Assembly (NCBI GenBank): GCA_951213105.1
Contig: OX578138.1
Location: 96,563,114 to 96,627,113 of the forward strand
DNA length: 64,000 nucleotides
From: Amaurobius ferox
Taxonomy: Eukaryota > Arthropoda > Arachnida > Araneae > Amaurobiidae
Direction: 5' to 3'
The translations under genes were made by a program, and so were the position numbers. Positions 23,382-32,186 of this stretch are shown piece by piece. Below the pieces are notes generated by a model. It was given only the letters and a program-made list of their open reading frames with translations. It had not been told where the DNA came from and did not search any database. Position 1 is the stretch's first letter. Every line of letters begins with the position of its first letter.

Positions 23382-24227
23382 TAAAATATGTTATTCTTAT
23401 AAAAGATGTTTATATTATTTCTAAGATATTAAATTTTTGTTAATTAGTCACCATTTTCATTGATTTAGCATCATTTTGATCCATTTAGCGAGATTTTCGT
23501 TAATTAGGCAAAATTTAAAAAGTCGCCTAGTTGGCCACATTTCACCAAATTCGTCCCCAAAATTTCACCAATTCGTCCTCCAAGTGGTATTGACGACCAA
23601 GTTATTCTTATAGCAGATAAATGACTATTGGCATTTATATTACTTAATGTAACTTTTCCCATGAATGGAACAATCTAGATCCACGAGAAAGATGTCACCA
23701 AATTTATCGCATGTTATTATATTTTAAAAGTGAACATGTTTCTAAACAGTTAATACTTTTTTAATTTATGGGATTTTTTGATAAATTTATATGAAAAATG
23801 TCTAATATCACGAGAACGGTTCATGTTAGCGTTCTAAAGTTTATGTCAATCGTTTTATAATTATAAATTACATAAGAAATGTCGTAACTGCATTAAATGT
23901 TTTCACTTTTTGAGGATTTTTTCAAATTTTTCTTCGAAAATTTAGGGGGGTTCTGAACATTGGATTGCATTTAAAAACAATAGACTTCCAATATTCACGG
24001 ATTGTAATTTTTGTACCAAATTTCTTTCAAATCGCTCCATTCGTTCGTGAGATATCTTCTCCACAGGCTCACTGACACACACATACACACACAGACATCA
24101 CCACAAAAATGTTCAATTCGTGATCAGAGATGCTTGAAACGTGCTCTCCCGTCGAAAACTCGAATTTGAATTTTCGACCCCGTCACAATATTTCCCTTAT
24201 ACTTTATACTATGTATATAAGGAAAGT
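23382..24227 (+). mobile_element. TCTGATG element lacking its left end
   Basis: It abuts the previous copy at its right hairpin and starts within the family about 80 bp in (TATGTTATTCTTATAAAAG). It continues through the usual centre, (AC)n at ~24075-24095, the palindrome and the right hairpin to 24227. This makes a head-to-tail pair that shares one left end. Confidence 0.7.
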
Positions 24228-24399
24228 AATAAACTGGTCTATCAGTTTTACCCTTACATGGGCCCGGTTGGCAATTGTAGTACATTGTAGGCAATTGTAG
24301 TATTTGGTAGCACAAGTGGTTGAAGGTAGGAGAAACAAGAAAGATCAATCATGCTTAAAGCATTGATTATGAAACACTTTCCAACTTCAATGCAATTTT

Positions 24400-25635
24400 A
24401 TTTAAAAAAGTCGAAAATGCAATACATTCCTCGGTAATATTTTAAAACTTATCACAACACTACATTGATTTATTATATTTGAAAACTTAAACCTTCATTG
24501 AAAAAAATTAACTTCATTCAAATGACGGCATTGAAATATAAATAGCCTGGTTTAAATATCTCTAAAATGCAATACATTCCACGGTAATATTTTTAAAACT
24601 ATAATAATACTACGATAATTTACTGTATTTGAAAACTTCATCGAAAACAACTGAAATAAATTCAAATGACGTCATAGAAAAAATAACACGCCTGGATCTC
24701 TCTATAAAAGCAGGATTTCATTCATAACTTTCTCCATTTCATTCATCACAATACTATAATAATTTATTTTATTTAAAAATTAAGACCATGGAGCTACAAT
24801 TCATAAACTTCATGCTTAAAACTCATCGAAAAGAATCGTCCTTCTGTTTATAAAATCAATTAATATTTCATTCATATCAGCCATGCAAACTCCAAGGACT
24901 GAATTATTTTGTGTTAAAGAAATACAGTAATTCTAATACAACTCATTCTACATATTTTGCTGTTTACATTTTACATAGGTGAAAAATAGGCTTAGTTGTA
25001 GAAATAATCAAATTTGAATGAGAATTTAAACTCAAATATATTGTCATTGTGTTCTTTTAGTATGTAGATGCACATAATTTAAGCAAAAATAAAGTAGTTT
25101 TAGGACGGATACAATACTCAATATGAACTAAAAAGAACTTTAAAAAATCACCATTTTGAAACAAGATGGATGCCATATATCATTTTGAAGTGGGTCATGT
25201 GTTCGTTTCATATCATGGTCATGTGATCGTTTCATATAAGATGTGTAATTATTATTTTAATTTTTATTTAAAAAACTACTGAATATATTTCGCTGAGTTT
25301 TTTTTATATATTTTATGGAACAATTTGACTATTACCTAAAATTTTCGAAGCAATTTGTGAATTTAAATCCGCTTAAAAAATGTTCGGAAAATTAGGTCCC
25401 ATATGGCTCAATGTATTTCATTTTTTCAACCCGGGTTCAATCCAAAACTAATTGGGTGATATTATTCATTTATATTCCCATAGGTCCTACAGACCGTCTG
25501 AACAACATACTAAAATTTCATTTTGATTAAGTCATTTTTACGGCAGTTATCGTGCTAACGGACAGACAGACAGACAGACAGACAGACAGAATGAACAAAG
25601 TCATAAACACTTTTCAACTTTGTTGTAAAGTGTTA
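24400..25635 (+). repeat. Older interspersed repeat with ~150-bp internal repeats and a (GACA)n tail
   Basis: Near-identical blocks starting AAAATGCAATACATTCC lie at ~24414 and ~24566, with a degenerate third near 24707. The element ends at a (CAGA)n tract (25560-25590) followed by AACACTTTTCAACTTTGTTG. The same sequence on the minus strand spans 49.42-51.9 kb, there interrupted by a 1.37 kb insertion. No coding capacity seen. The class is unknown. Confidence 0.6.
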
Positions 25636-25639
25636 AAAA

Positions 25640-27500
25640 TTCGATATGGGCAGTACATGACTTCGCTTACAGACTCAAGTGTATGTTCTCTTTATTTATT
25701 TAATAATTCATTAAAATGAATTTTTTTTGCGTAAAATAACACTGAATTTGCAGTTGTAATTCAATTTTCGTGTTTATTTGGTAACTGGACATATTTTCAA
25801 ATTGATACATTTGAGTATAAGTAGTCTTTTATTTTAGACGACGTTGACTATTTTTTCGAAGTATTTCTAAAACAAAGTCAGGTTTTATTTCCAAAACCGT
25901 ACCAAAATATAATCAGTAACAGTGTAACCCAAAATTGACTTAGCTACAAAATTTTGTGACATTTGGTTAATTATTTTGCAGCTAGAATAGATGATGCATG
26001 TTATTTTTACGGACCATTTCGCAAATAAAGCCAGCTTTTTTTTATCCCGAATCGTGGCAAATTCTTATCAATACCAGCGTCAATTAGTCCATTGCTCGAT
26101 TAGTTTTTGAGCCACGGGGTTGAATTGCCCACGGGACTGAACTCGATTAATTTTCGATTGATACAACTATTTTCGAAGCTAAGACACATGCATTGCTATA
26201 TACAGCAAAACTTATTAAAATATTGCTGCTTAATTTTATAAAAATATTAGTTTCCCTGTCTTTAACAGGTCAAAACATTAGTCAAATGTTATTTTTGAAT
26301 TATGGATTTTTCTGAACCGTACCAGGATCAATTAATCAATTGACTCGACTGAACTCGAATTGATTAAGGATTTTTCTTGTCAATACCAGTGTCAATTAGT
26401 CAATTGCTCGATTAGTCTTTGAGCCACGGGGCAGAACAGGCCACGGGGCTGAACTCGAATTATTTTCGATTGATAGAACTATTTTCGAAGCTAAGACACA
26501 TGCATTGCTAAAAGCAACAAAACTTAATATTGCAGCTTAATTTTATAAAAGTGTTAATTTCCCTGTCTTTAACAGGTCAAAACATTAGTCAAGTGTTATT
26601 TTTGAATTATGGATTTTTCTGAACCGTACCAGGATCAATTAATCAATTGTTCGATTAGTTTTTGAACCACGGGGAAGAACAGGTCACGGGACTGGACTCT
26701 ATTAATTTTCTCGATTGAAATCGAATTAATTAAGAACTCGACTGAACTCGAATTAATTAAGGATATTTTTTATCAGTACCAGGGTCAATTAGTCAATTGT
26801 TCGATTAGTTTTTGAGCCACGGGACTGAACTCGATTAATTTTCGATTGATACATCTATTTTCAAAGCTAATACATACACATTGTTAAAAACAACAAAACT
26901 TAATATTGCAGTTTAATTTTATAAAAATGTTAATTTCCCTGTCTTTAACAGGTCAAGACATTAGTCAAATGTTATATTTGAATTAAGGATTTTCCTGAAC
27001 TGTAACTAAATTCTAAGCGTTTGTTCTGAAAGATATTATTATCACGAAATCAATATATATATATATTAATAAAGCCTTAAGACTCCCGTCTACAAAGCCT
27101 ATATTAGTCCATATTTCTCCAAATACTTCCTCAGAGTTTCAAAATTTGTACTCATTTCAGAAGGATTTCATGTCTGAAGTATTTTAATATTGCAAACACA
27201 CAATATGTATTTTTAACGAAACATTAAGGACCAAAACAGGCAATTTCTAAATATACAACCTGGTATTAAAATTTTTCTCACATTTATTCCATATAGAGCA
27301 ACGCAGTTTATAAGCAGTAATGTTAGAAGGTTTTCATCTAAAATTTAATTTCACTAAAACGAGATATGGGCACATTTTACAAGTTATTAATTCAGATGCT
27401 TAAATTATTGTTCTGTGAATCTTGTAACGTCATTAATTCGGTGTGAAAGAAATAAAGTTGCATTATGTAGTGAATGTCATGTACTGCAAGCATCAGATTT
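25640..27500. mobile_element. Diverged TCTGATG-type element with inverted left ends and three internal repeats
   Basis: Diverged left ends face outward at 25638 (TCGATATGGGCAGTACATGA) and, on the minus strand, at 27470-27500. Between them a 310-390 bp repeat occurs three times, anchored by GTCAATTAGT at about 26079, 26391 and 26784. Units contain TTTGAGCCACGGGG, AACTCGAATT and CCCTGTCTTTAACAGGTCAA. No frame longer than 65 residues. Confidence 0.55.
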
Positions 27501-27550
27501 ATTGTAAAGATCTTCACCTGTGTGTATAATGAGTGTATGTTTGAATGTGT

Positions 27551-27588
27551 GAATACGATAGCTCTACAATATGAATACCTATAACTAA
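27551..27588. repeat. ~140-bp satellite-like repeat, first unit (split by two insertions)
   Basis: GAATACGATAGCTCTACAAT with downstream ATAACTAA starts a unit that resumes at 28237 (GTATCGTTATGAACAGTTAC) and runs to 28315. Two further units lie at 46705-46990. The inverted-repeat element at 27589-28233 and the LTR retrotransposon at 28316-46700 both sit inside this short array, and the intact units show the empty sites. Confidence 0.75.
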
Positions 27589-28233
27589 CAAGGGAGTCTC
27601 AACTATTGTTCCGGCTAGTTTCAGCTGGAATTGAATAGAAAAGGTAGGTACTAGCGAGAAACTCATGTCCCTAAAATATCTCTTGAGTTGAGGGGGGAGA
27701 TCCGTAGAAAAAAAATCCCAAAGTCTACATGGATTAGCATGTTTGGTAGCTCTTATTTGAAGTATAATATGTATATTTACATAGTGTGCCAGTTACCAAT
27801 ACACCTTTCTGGTTGGTCGGACGGTCTGGGTCTCAACAACAATAACATAGTGTGTGTGATTAAGCAGAAACAAACGTACATATAGTTTGTTTATGTAAAA
27901 ATTATGCAATATTACATTCATGATTGTACATTATTTTTGTAATGGAAACCAAATATTTTACTACGAATACAAATTACTGTATGATGGAATTATAATTATC
28001 CAACATATTCTTCGCAATAATGATGCTTTTCGTACATTCAAATGTGTTCAGAATAGTAAAAAGAGAAGAAATTCTTCCCATGCTAATCCATGTAAACTTT
28101 GGGATTTTTTTTTTCTACGGATCTCCACGCTCAATTCAAGAGATATTTCAGGGGCATTAGTTTCTTGCTAGCACCTACCGTTTCCACCCAATTCCAGCTG
28201 AAACTAGCCGGAACAAAAGTTGAGGTTCCCTTG
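27589..28233. mobile_element. 645-bp MITE with ~155 bp terminal inverted repeats
   Basis: Left CAAGGGAGTCTCAACTATTG and right CAATAGTTGAGACTCCCTTG-like ends pair over ~155 bp, through CCGGCTAGTTTCAGCTGGAA and GGATCCGTAGAAAA-type motifs, to a shared CATGGATTAGCATG. Flanking TAA at 27586-27588 and 28234-28236 is a 3-bp target duplication, confirmed by the uninterrupted units ATAACTAAGTAT at 46.9 kb and AACTAAATATCG at 46.75 kb. A TAA duplication suits PIF/Harbinger-type elements, but the terminal sequence is not diagnostic. It has no transposase and is non-autonomous. Confidence 0.8.
27789..27844 (+). mobile_element. 56-bp SINE fragment inside the MITE
   Basis: The segment contains the SINE tail CACCTTTCTGG, GGTCGGACGGTCTGGGTCTC and (AAC)n. 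A 10-bp direct repeat ACATAGTGTG flanks it at 27779-27788 and 27845-27854. It is therefore a complete retroposition event of only 56 bp, dated after the MITE. Confidence 0.85.
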
Positions 28234-28699
28234 TAAGTATCGTTATGAACAGTTACAGAAATACACAGCCGGACGCAACAGCGGCCATTTTGACTCCCAG
28301 TTGAAACGATGGCTGTGTCGTGACGGCATTCGTCACTCCTTTGTAAATTACATAACTTCTGTATTTTTAAACTTTTATTTAATTAATCTGTGTCATGGAA
28401 CCCTCAGGTCATTATATATTTTATTATCATATTGTATCTGATTCTGTGCAGAACTGTGGCCATTTTTATTTCGTTATATAATTCTCGCACACTCTGGGAA
28501 TGACGCCTGTTAGTCTGGCTTGCTGGCGGAGACAGATGTCTCCTTGTCACGCGGCAGATACGCGTGCCTTTGGAATCGTCCGTTGTGAGGCGGAACTGTG
28601 GATGATTTTGAATTGGAAGTAATTTTCGATTGGAGGAAAGGAGAAGTTGTGAGCCCAAGTGATTTTTCTATTGGACGGGTTCTGGATCCATCTGGAATG

Positions 28700-28707
28700 T
28701 ATATAAG
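28700..28707 (+). promoter_or_regulatory. TATA box of the 5' LTR
   Basis: TATATAAG lies 22 bp before the Jockey target ACTCGGGGCT. The same box is at 45577-45584 in the 3' LTR. A Pol II start would be expected 25-32 bp downstream, inside or at the end of the Jockey target. In the present arrangement any transcript from this promoter enters the first Jockey element. Confidence 0.6.
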
Positions 28708-28721
28708 CTGTGTGAATTGTA

Positions 28722-28731
28722 ACTCGGGGCT
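28722..28731 (+). repeat. Target duplication ACTCGGGGCT, copy 1 of 3
   Basis: The same ten bases occur at 32001-32010 and 37399-37408 and once in the empty site at 45599-45608. Copies 1 and 2 bracket the first Jockey element. Copies 2 and 3 bracket the second. Confidence 0.92.
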
Positions 28732-28748
28732 GTGTTGAGGCTGAGGAA

Positions 28749-28982
28749 ATGGAAGCTGAGACTGAACCGACTGATAAATCTGATGCTGAAAAGATGGAGG
28801 ATATCCTCAACCTCATCAGAGGATTTATTAGCATGTTCAATCTAGACGACATAAAACATCTGTTGATGCAGTTCGCAGAGTTAGTCCAAAAAAAGAGCGA
28901 TCCTATGGTAATGGTCTTTGAGGCCCTTAAAATAATCGCGGACTTTAAAAGTAACAGTGAGAATCAAACCCGTCATGGCTAG
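28749..28982 (+). CDS. C-terminal fragment of Jockey ORF1 (Gag)
   Basis: The frame of 77 residues (MEAETEPTDK...) is open back to the truncation point at 28732. The 28749 ATG is simply its first ATG. Residues ~18-70 (ILNLIRGFISMFNLDD... ending KIIADFK) align with the C-terminal end of ORF1 in the neighbouring element (LINEIKSLFSSFNIDF... IISIFEEVF at ~34223-34378). It is predicted helical and acidic to amphipathic. The zinc knuckles of the full protein are lost, so it should not bind RNA as Gag does. Its TAG at 28980-28982 overlaps the ORF2 ATG at 28975 in ATGGCTAG. Confidence 0.7.
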   Translation: MEAETEPTDKSDAEKMEDILNLIRGFISMFNLDDIKHLLMQFAELVQKKSDPMVMVFEALKIIADFKSNSENQTRHG

Positions 28983-31662
28983 GTCCCAAAAAGAATCCTT
29001 AAAAATAATATTTTGGAATGCGAACGGCATATCTCCAAGAATAAATGAACTTAGGAACTATGTAAATGAAAATGACGTAGATGCCTTATTAATTCAGGAA
29101 ACTAAAGTTAGAGAAAGTAAAAAACTAAACATAGCCAACTACATATGCTATCATAATCTTAGCTCAAATACTAATGCTAGAACGCCCCATGGAGGAACAG
29201 CAGTATACATTAAAAGAAATATTCCCCACGAGGAACTAAACAACATAAATCTTCAAGGTATAGAAAATACTAGTATAAAAATTAAAATTAATAATACTAG
29301 CCCGTTTAACCTAACCTCAACATATGTCAAAAATATGAGTAGAGTAGATGTAGCTGCGCAACTGGAACTGCTTTTCGCGCGATATCCAAACACGATACTC
29401 GCAGGCGACTTCAACGCGCACCACCGAGCGTGGGGCTGTAGGAGAGCCAATTCACGCGGTACACAGATACACAGACTGCTGAACACGACAAACACTAACA
29501 TTATTGTACCGTCGACACCAACCTGCTTCTCAGGCGCCAACGGCTCATTTATAGACTTTGTCCTAACGCGAAACATAGATTACGCTCACACTATTAGTAC
29601 CCTGGATGAATTCGACTCGGATCATCTGCCGGTACTGGTGACATTCGACCTGAAAACACCTCTTCCAGCCTCTTTGGGACAAGAGAGGGTCAACTGGGAA
29701 GTATTCAAAAGAGCACTCTTCGAGCCGCAATTAGCAGTACCTAACATAATGAGCACGGCGGATATTGACTCTGCCACGCACACACTCACAACAGAAATCA
29801 AGAGAGCAATTGCCTCTGCCACAACACATCGTGAGTCTCCAAAAATGCCCACACTTTCCCACCATGTCAAACAATTAGTCAGGCAAAGAAACAGAATACG
29901 TAAGACATGGCAGGCTAACAGAGACCCCGCCCTTAAAAGGGAGCTTAACAGACTCACGTGCAAAGTCAGGGAAAAAATTGTCGCAGAAAAGCAGCAACAG
30001 TATAAAGAACTAATCGAATCCCTTAGCCTAGAAGACGTATCGCTCTGGCAATTCGCAAAAAGACTCAGGAAACCTCAAATTAAGCTCCCGCCACTAATAG
30101 ATGGTGCTAAAATCGCGTACTCAGACGAGGAAAAAGCCGAGGCGCTCGCAAGCCATTATGAAAAACAATTCCAACCAAACCACGATCTAATGTGTCAGGA
30201 CACCCTAAGAATGGTTAGTCAAACTTTAAATAACTTCAGGAATTCCCCGGTAACGGCTGAGATTGACCCAGCCACCCCGCAGGAGATAGTAGAAATTATT
30301 AAAAATCTCAAAAACCGTAAAAGCCCAGGGCACGACAAAATCAGAAATATTGCGGTTAAAAACCTACCCTTAAACGTAATATGTTACTTGACTATCTTAA
30401 TAAATAAAATATTAAAACTAAACTATTTCCCCAAAGAATGGAAGGAAGCGATAATTATAACAATCCATAAGCCTGGTGAGGATGCCACAATTCCAGCCAA
30501 CTACAGACCAATTAGCTTGCTACCGACACTTAGTAAAATTACTGAGAAAATTATTCTTAAGAGACTGAACACGCACCTTAGTGAGAATGACATTATCATT
30601 CCGGAGCAGTTTGGATTTCGGCCAAAGCACTCCACCACTCATCAATTGCTGAGAGTGGTAGAGTACATATCTTCTGGTCTCAATAACAAGACACCCACAG
30701 CTGCGATTTTTCTGGACATACAAAAAGCCTTTGATAAAGTATGGCACTGTGGATTAGCGTACAAATTGATCACTTTAAAAGTCCCTGACGCACTTGTCAA
30801 ACTTTTAATCTCATACTTAAATAACAGACACTTTCAAGTCAGAGTAGGAGGTAACTTATCTACACCCAAGCTCATTAAAAGTAGTGTACCGCAAGGTTCT
30901 ATCCTGGGCCCGACACTCTTTAACATATACCTGAACGACATCCCTAGGACTCCAAACACAGAGCTGGCACTCTATGCAGACGACAGTGCGATACTTGCAA
31001 AACACCCCTATGTCTCAGTAATGCACAGACAGCTACAACAACACTTAGACATACTCCAAACTTGGCTGGAAAGATGGCGAATAAAATTAAACCCCAATAA
31101 ATGTCATTGGATTTATTTCTCTAGAAAACGTAAACCTCCGCCGCCTCTGTACATAAACAACCATGCCCTGAAAGCGGAAAAATCTACTAAATACCTAGGT
31201 GTAACGATAGATTCCCACCTAACCTGGAAACAGCACGTAACGAACTTAATCAAAAAAGCGTATATGGCCACAGGAGCCTTATATCCAATGATAGGAAACG
31301 GAAATCTAAGTTATCAAAATAAACTCCTAATTTATAAATCGGTCATCCGCCCGGGAATGCTGTATGCAGCACCCGTATGGGGATATGCCTGTAAAACTAC
31401 AATAGACCTCCTAGAGACAAAACAAAACAAAATCCTACGGATTATCAGGAAAGCTCCCAGGTACTTAAGAAACTCGGTAATTAGGAATGACTTCAAAATA
31501 AAAACTGTTAGAGCCCAAATTAAAAAGCTAGCTCTTAAATTTTACAGAAATTTGCCATCCGTTCCAAACGAACTGTTATTCAATCTGCATGACTATGATC
31601 ATCGCAAGGCCAAATCTCGTAAGAGACCCCGCGCTGTTCTAAACATCGATAATCGGAATTAA
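28975..31662 (+). CDS. Jockey ORF2: AP-like endonuclease and reverse transcriptase, intact
   Basis: It encodes 895 residues. The frame extends upstream to a GTG at 28957, but ATG 28975 (MARSQKES) is the natural start and overlaps the ORF1 stop. The N-terminal endonuclease shows FWNANG (residues 13-18), LIQETK with catalytic Glu42, AGDFNAHH, IDFVLTRN and SDHLPV. The RT core shows NYRPISLLPTLSK, PEQFGFRPKHST, motif A FLDIQKAFDKVWH (Asp581), motif B SVPQGSILGPTLFN, motif C YADD (667-670) and KYLGVTIDSHLTW. There is no RNase H, as is usual for Jockey. Length is normal for the clade and no frameshift or stop is present. It nicks target DNA and reverse-transcribes element RNA at the nick; it may be active. 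Confidence 0.95.
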   Translation: MARSQKESLKIIFWNANGISPRINELRNYVNENDVDALLIQETKVRESKKLNIANYICYHNLSSNTNARTPHGGTAVYIKRNIPHEELNNINLQGIENTSIKIKINNTSPFNLTSTYVKNMSRVDVAAQLELLFARYPNTILAGDFNAHHRAWGCRRANSRGTQIHRLLNTTNTNIIVPSTPTCFSGANGSFIDFVLTRNIDYAHTISTLDEFDSDHLPVLVTFDLKTPLPASLGQERVNWEVFKRALFEPQLAVPNIMSTADIDSATHTLTTEIKRAIASATTHRESPKMPTLSHHVKQLVRQRNRIRKTWQANRDPALKRELNRLTCKVREKIVAEKQQQYKELIESLSLEDVSLWQFAKRLRKPQIKLPPLIDGAKIAYSDEEKAEALASHYEKQFQPNHDLMCQDTLRMVSQTLNNFRNSPVTAEIDPATPQEIVEIIKNLKNRKSPGHDKIRNIAVKNLPLNVICYLTILINKILKLNYFPKEWKEAIIITIHKPGEDATIPANYRPISLLPTLSKITEKIILKRLNTHLSENDIIIPEQFGFRPKHSTTHQLLRVVEYISSGLNNKTPTAAIFLDIQKAFDKVWHCGLAYKLITLKVPDALVKLLISYLNNRHFQVRVGGNLSTPKLIKSSVPQGSILGPTLFNIYLNDIPRTPNTELALYADDSAILAKHPYVSVMHRQLQQHLDILQTWLERWRIKLNPNKCHWIYFSRKRKPPPPLYINNHALKAEKSTKYLGVTIDSHLTWKQHVTNLIKKAYMATGALYPMIGNGNLSYQNKLLIYKSVIRPGMLYAAPVWGYACKTTIDLLETKQNKILRIIRKAPRYLRNSVIRNDFKIKTVRAQIKKLALKFYRNLPSVPNELLFNLHDYDHRKAKSRKRPRAVLNIDNRN

Positions 31663-31713
31663 AAGATCCCACCTCAAACATCTGAGTTTTAAATAAAACT
31701 CGCGACTATTATT

Positions 31714-31744
<31 letters not shown>

Positions 31745-32000
31745 CTAAACTCTAAACTGCCAAAACGCTAGGTAACCCTTAGATCTGCATCAACCCCCCA
31801 AACTGCTTAAACTCTAAATGTGCAACAAACTGCCACACTAGGAGCTAGGACAAATAATAAAAAGTAGTAAATAAAAACCTCGAACCTCCAATTAGGGTCA
31901 CTGAATTAATGTCACAGTTTGACGATAAGAACCACATATTGAAACTGGAGATTAAAGGCGCTTCGCGCCTGGTGCTCTGTCTTGTACGACACTACGCTGT
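31663..32000 (+). other. Jockey element 1 3' UTR
   Basis: It contains a (TA)n run at ~31722-31743, a GCAACAAACTGCCACACTAG block and the 3' terminal segment with GGCGCTTCGCGCC, a perfect 13-base hairpin-forming palindrome near 31957. It ends at TACGCTGT, immediately before ACTCGGGGCT. The 3' end of element 2 (GGAGATTGAAG...CAACACTACGG) is recognisably related, which suggests similar RT recognition. Confidence 0.8.
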
Positions 32001-32186
32001 ACTCGGGGCTCTCGGCTCGGCTCTCGCTGGCTCTCGGCTGTCTCGTGCTCGTGCTCGTTCTCTTCTTTTGATTCGATCGCTGGCCACCACGGTGTACAGT
32101 CGTACCTTCTGAGCTCCTGCCTCTCCTTTTCTATCGTCCTCGTAGTGGTTTGTGCTTGGACATGTAATATCCAGTTGCGATTGCAC

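Larger units (their letters stand above)
28316..28731 (+). repeat. 5' LTR, first part (U3 to start region)
   Basis: This matches 45206-45608 of the 3' LTR almost base for base. It carries 16 extra bases near 28359-28375 and lacks 3 bases near 28535. It ends in ACTCGGGGCT (28722-28731), where the Jockey insertions begin. Confidence 0.93.
28732..32000 (+). mobile_element. 5'-truncated Jockey-clade element 1
   Basis: This 3269 bp non-LTR retrotransposon lies between ACTCGGGGCT repeats. It starts inside ORF1, keeps a short in-frame ORF1 tail, an intact ORF2 and a ~340 bp 3' UTR whose end matches the copy ending at 4812. Endonuclease plus RT without RNase H, and the motif set, place it in the Jockey clade. 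It is A-rich on the coding strand, unlike its C-rich relative immediately downstream. Confidence 0.93.

Noticed and set aside
28984..30747. Minus-strand frames of 75-113 residues inside Jockey ORF2 (29253-29576, 29622-29963, 30520-30747)
   Set aside because: Shadows of the plus-strand coding frame; no independent motifs.
28722..32010. A single composite element made by RT template jumping from element 2 to element 1
   Set aside because: A perfect third copy of the ten-base target lies exactly at the junction, which two separate insertions explain better. Not excluded if these bases are native to element 2's 5' end.
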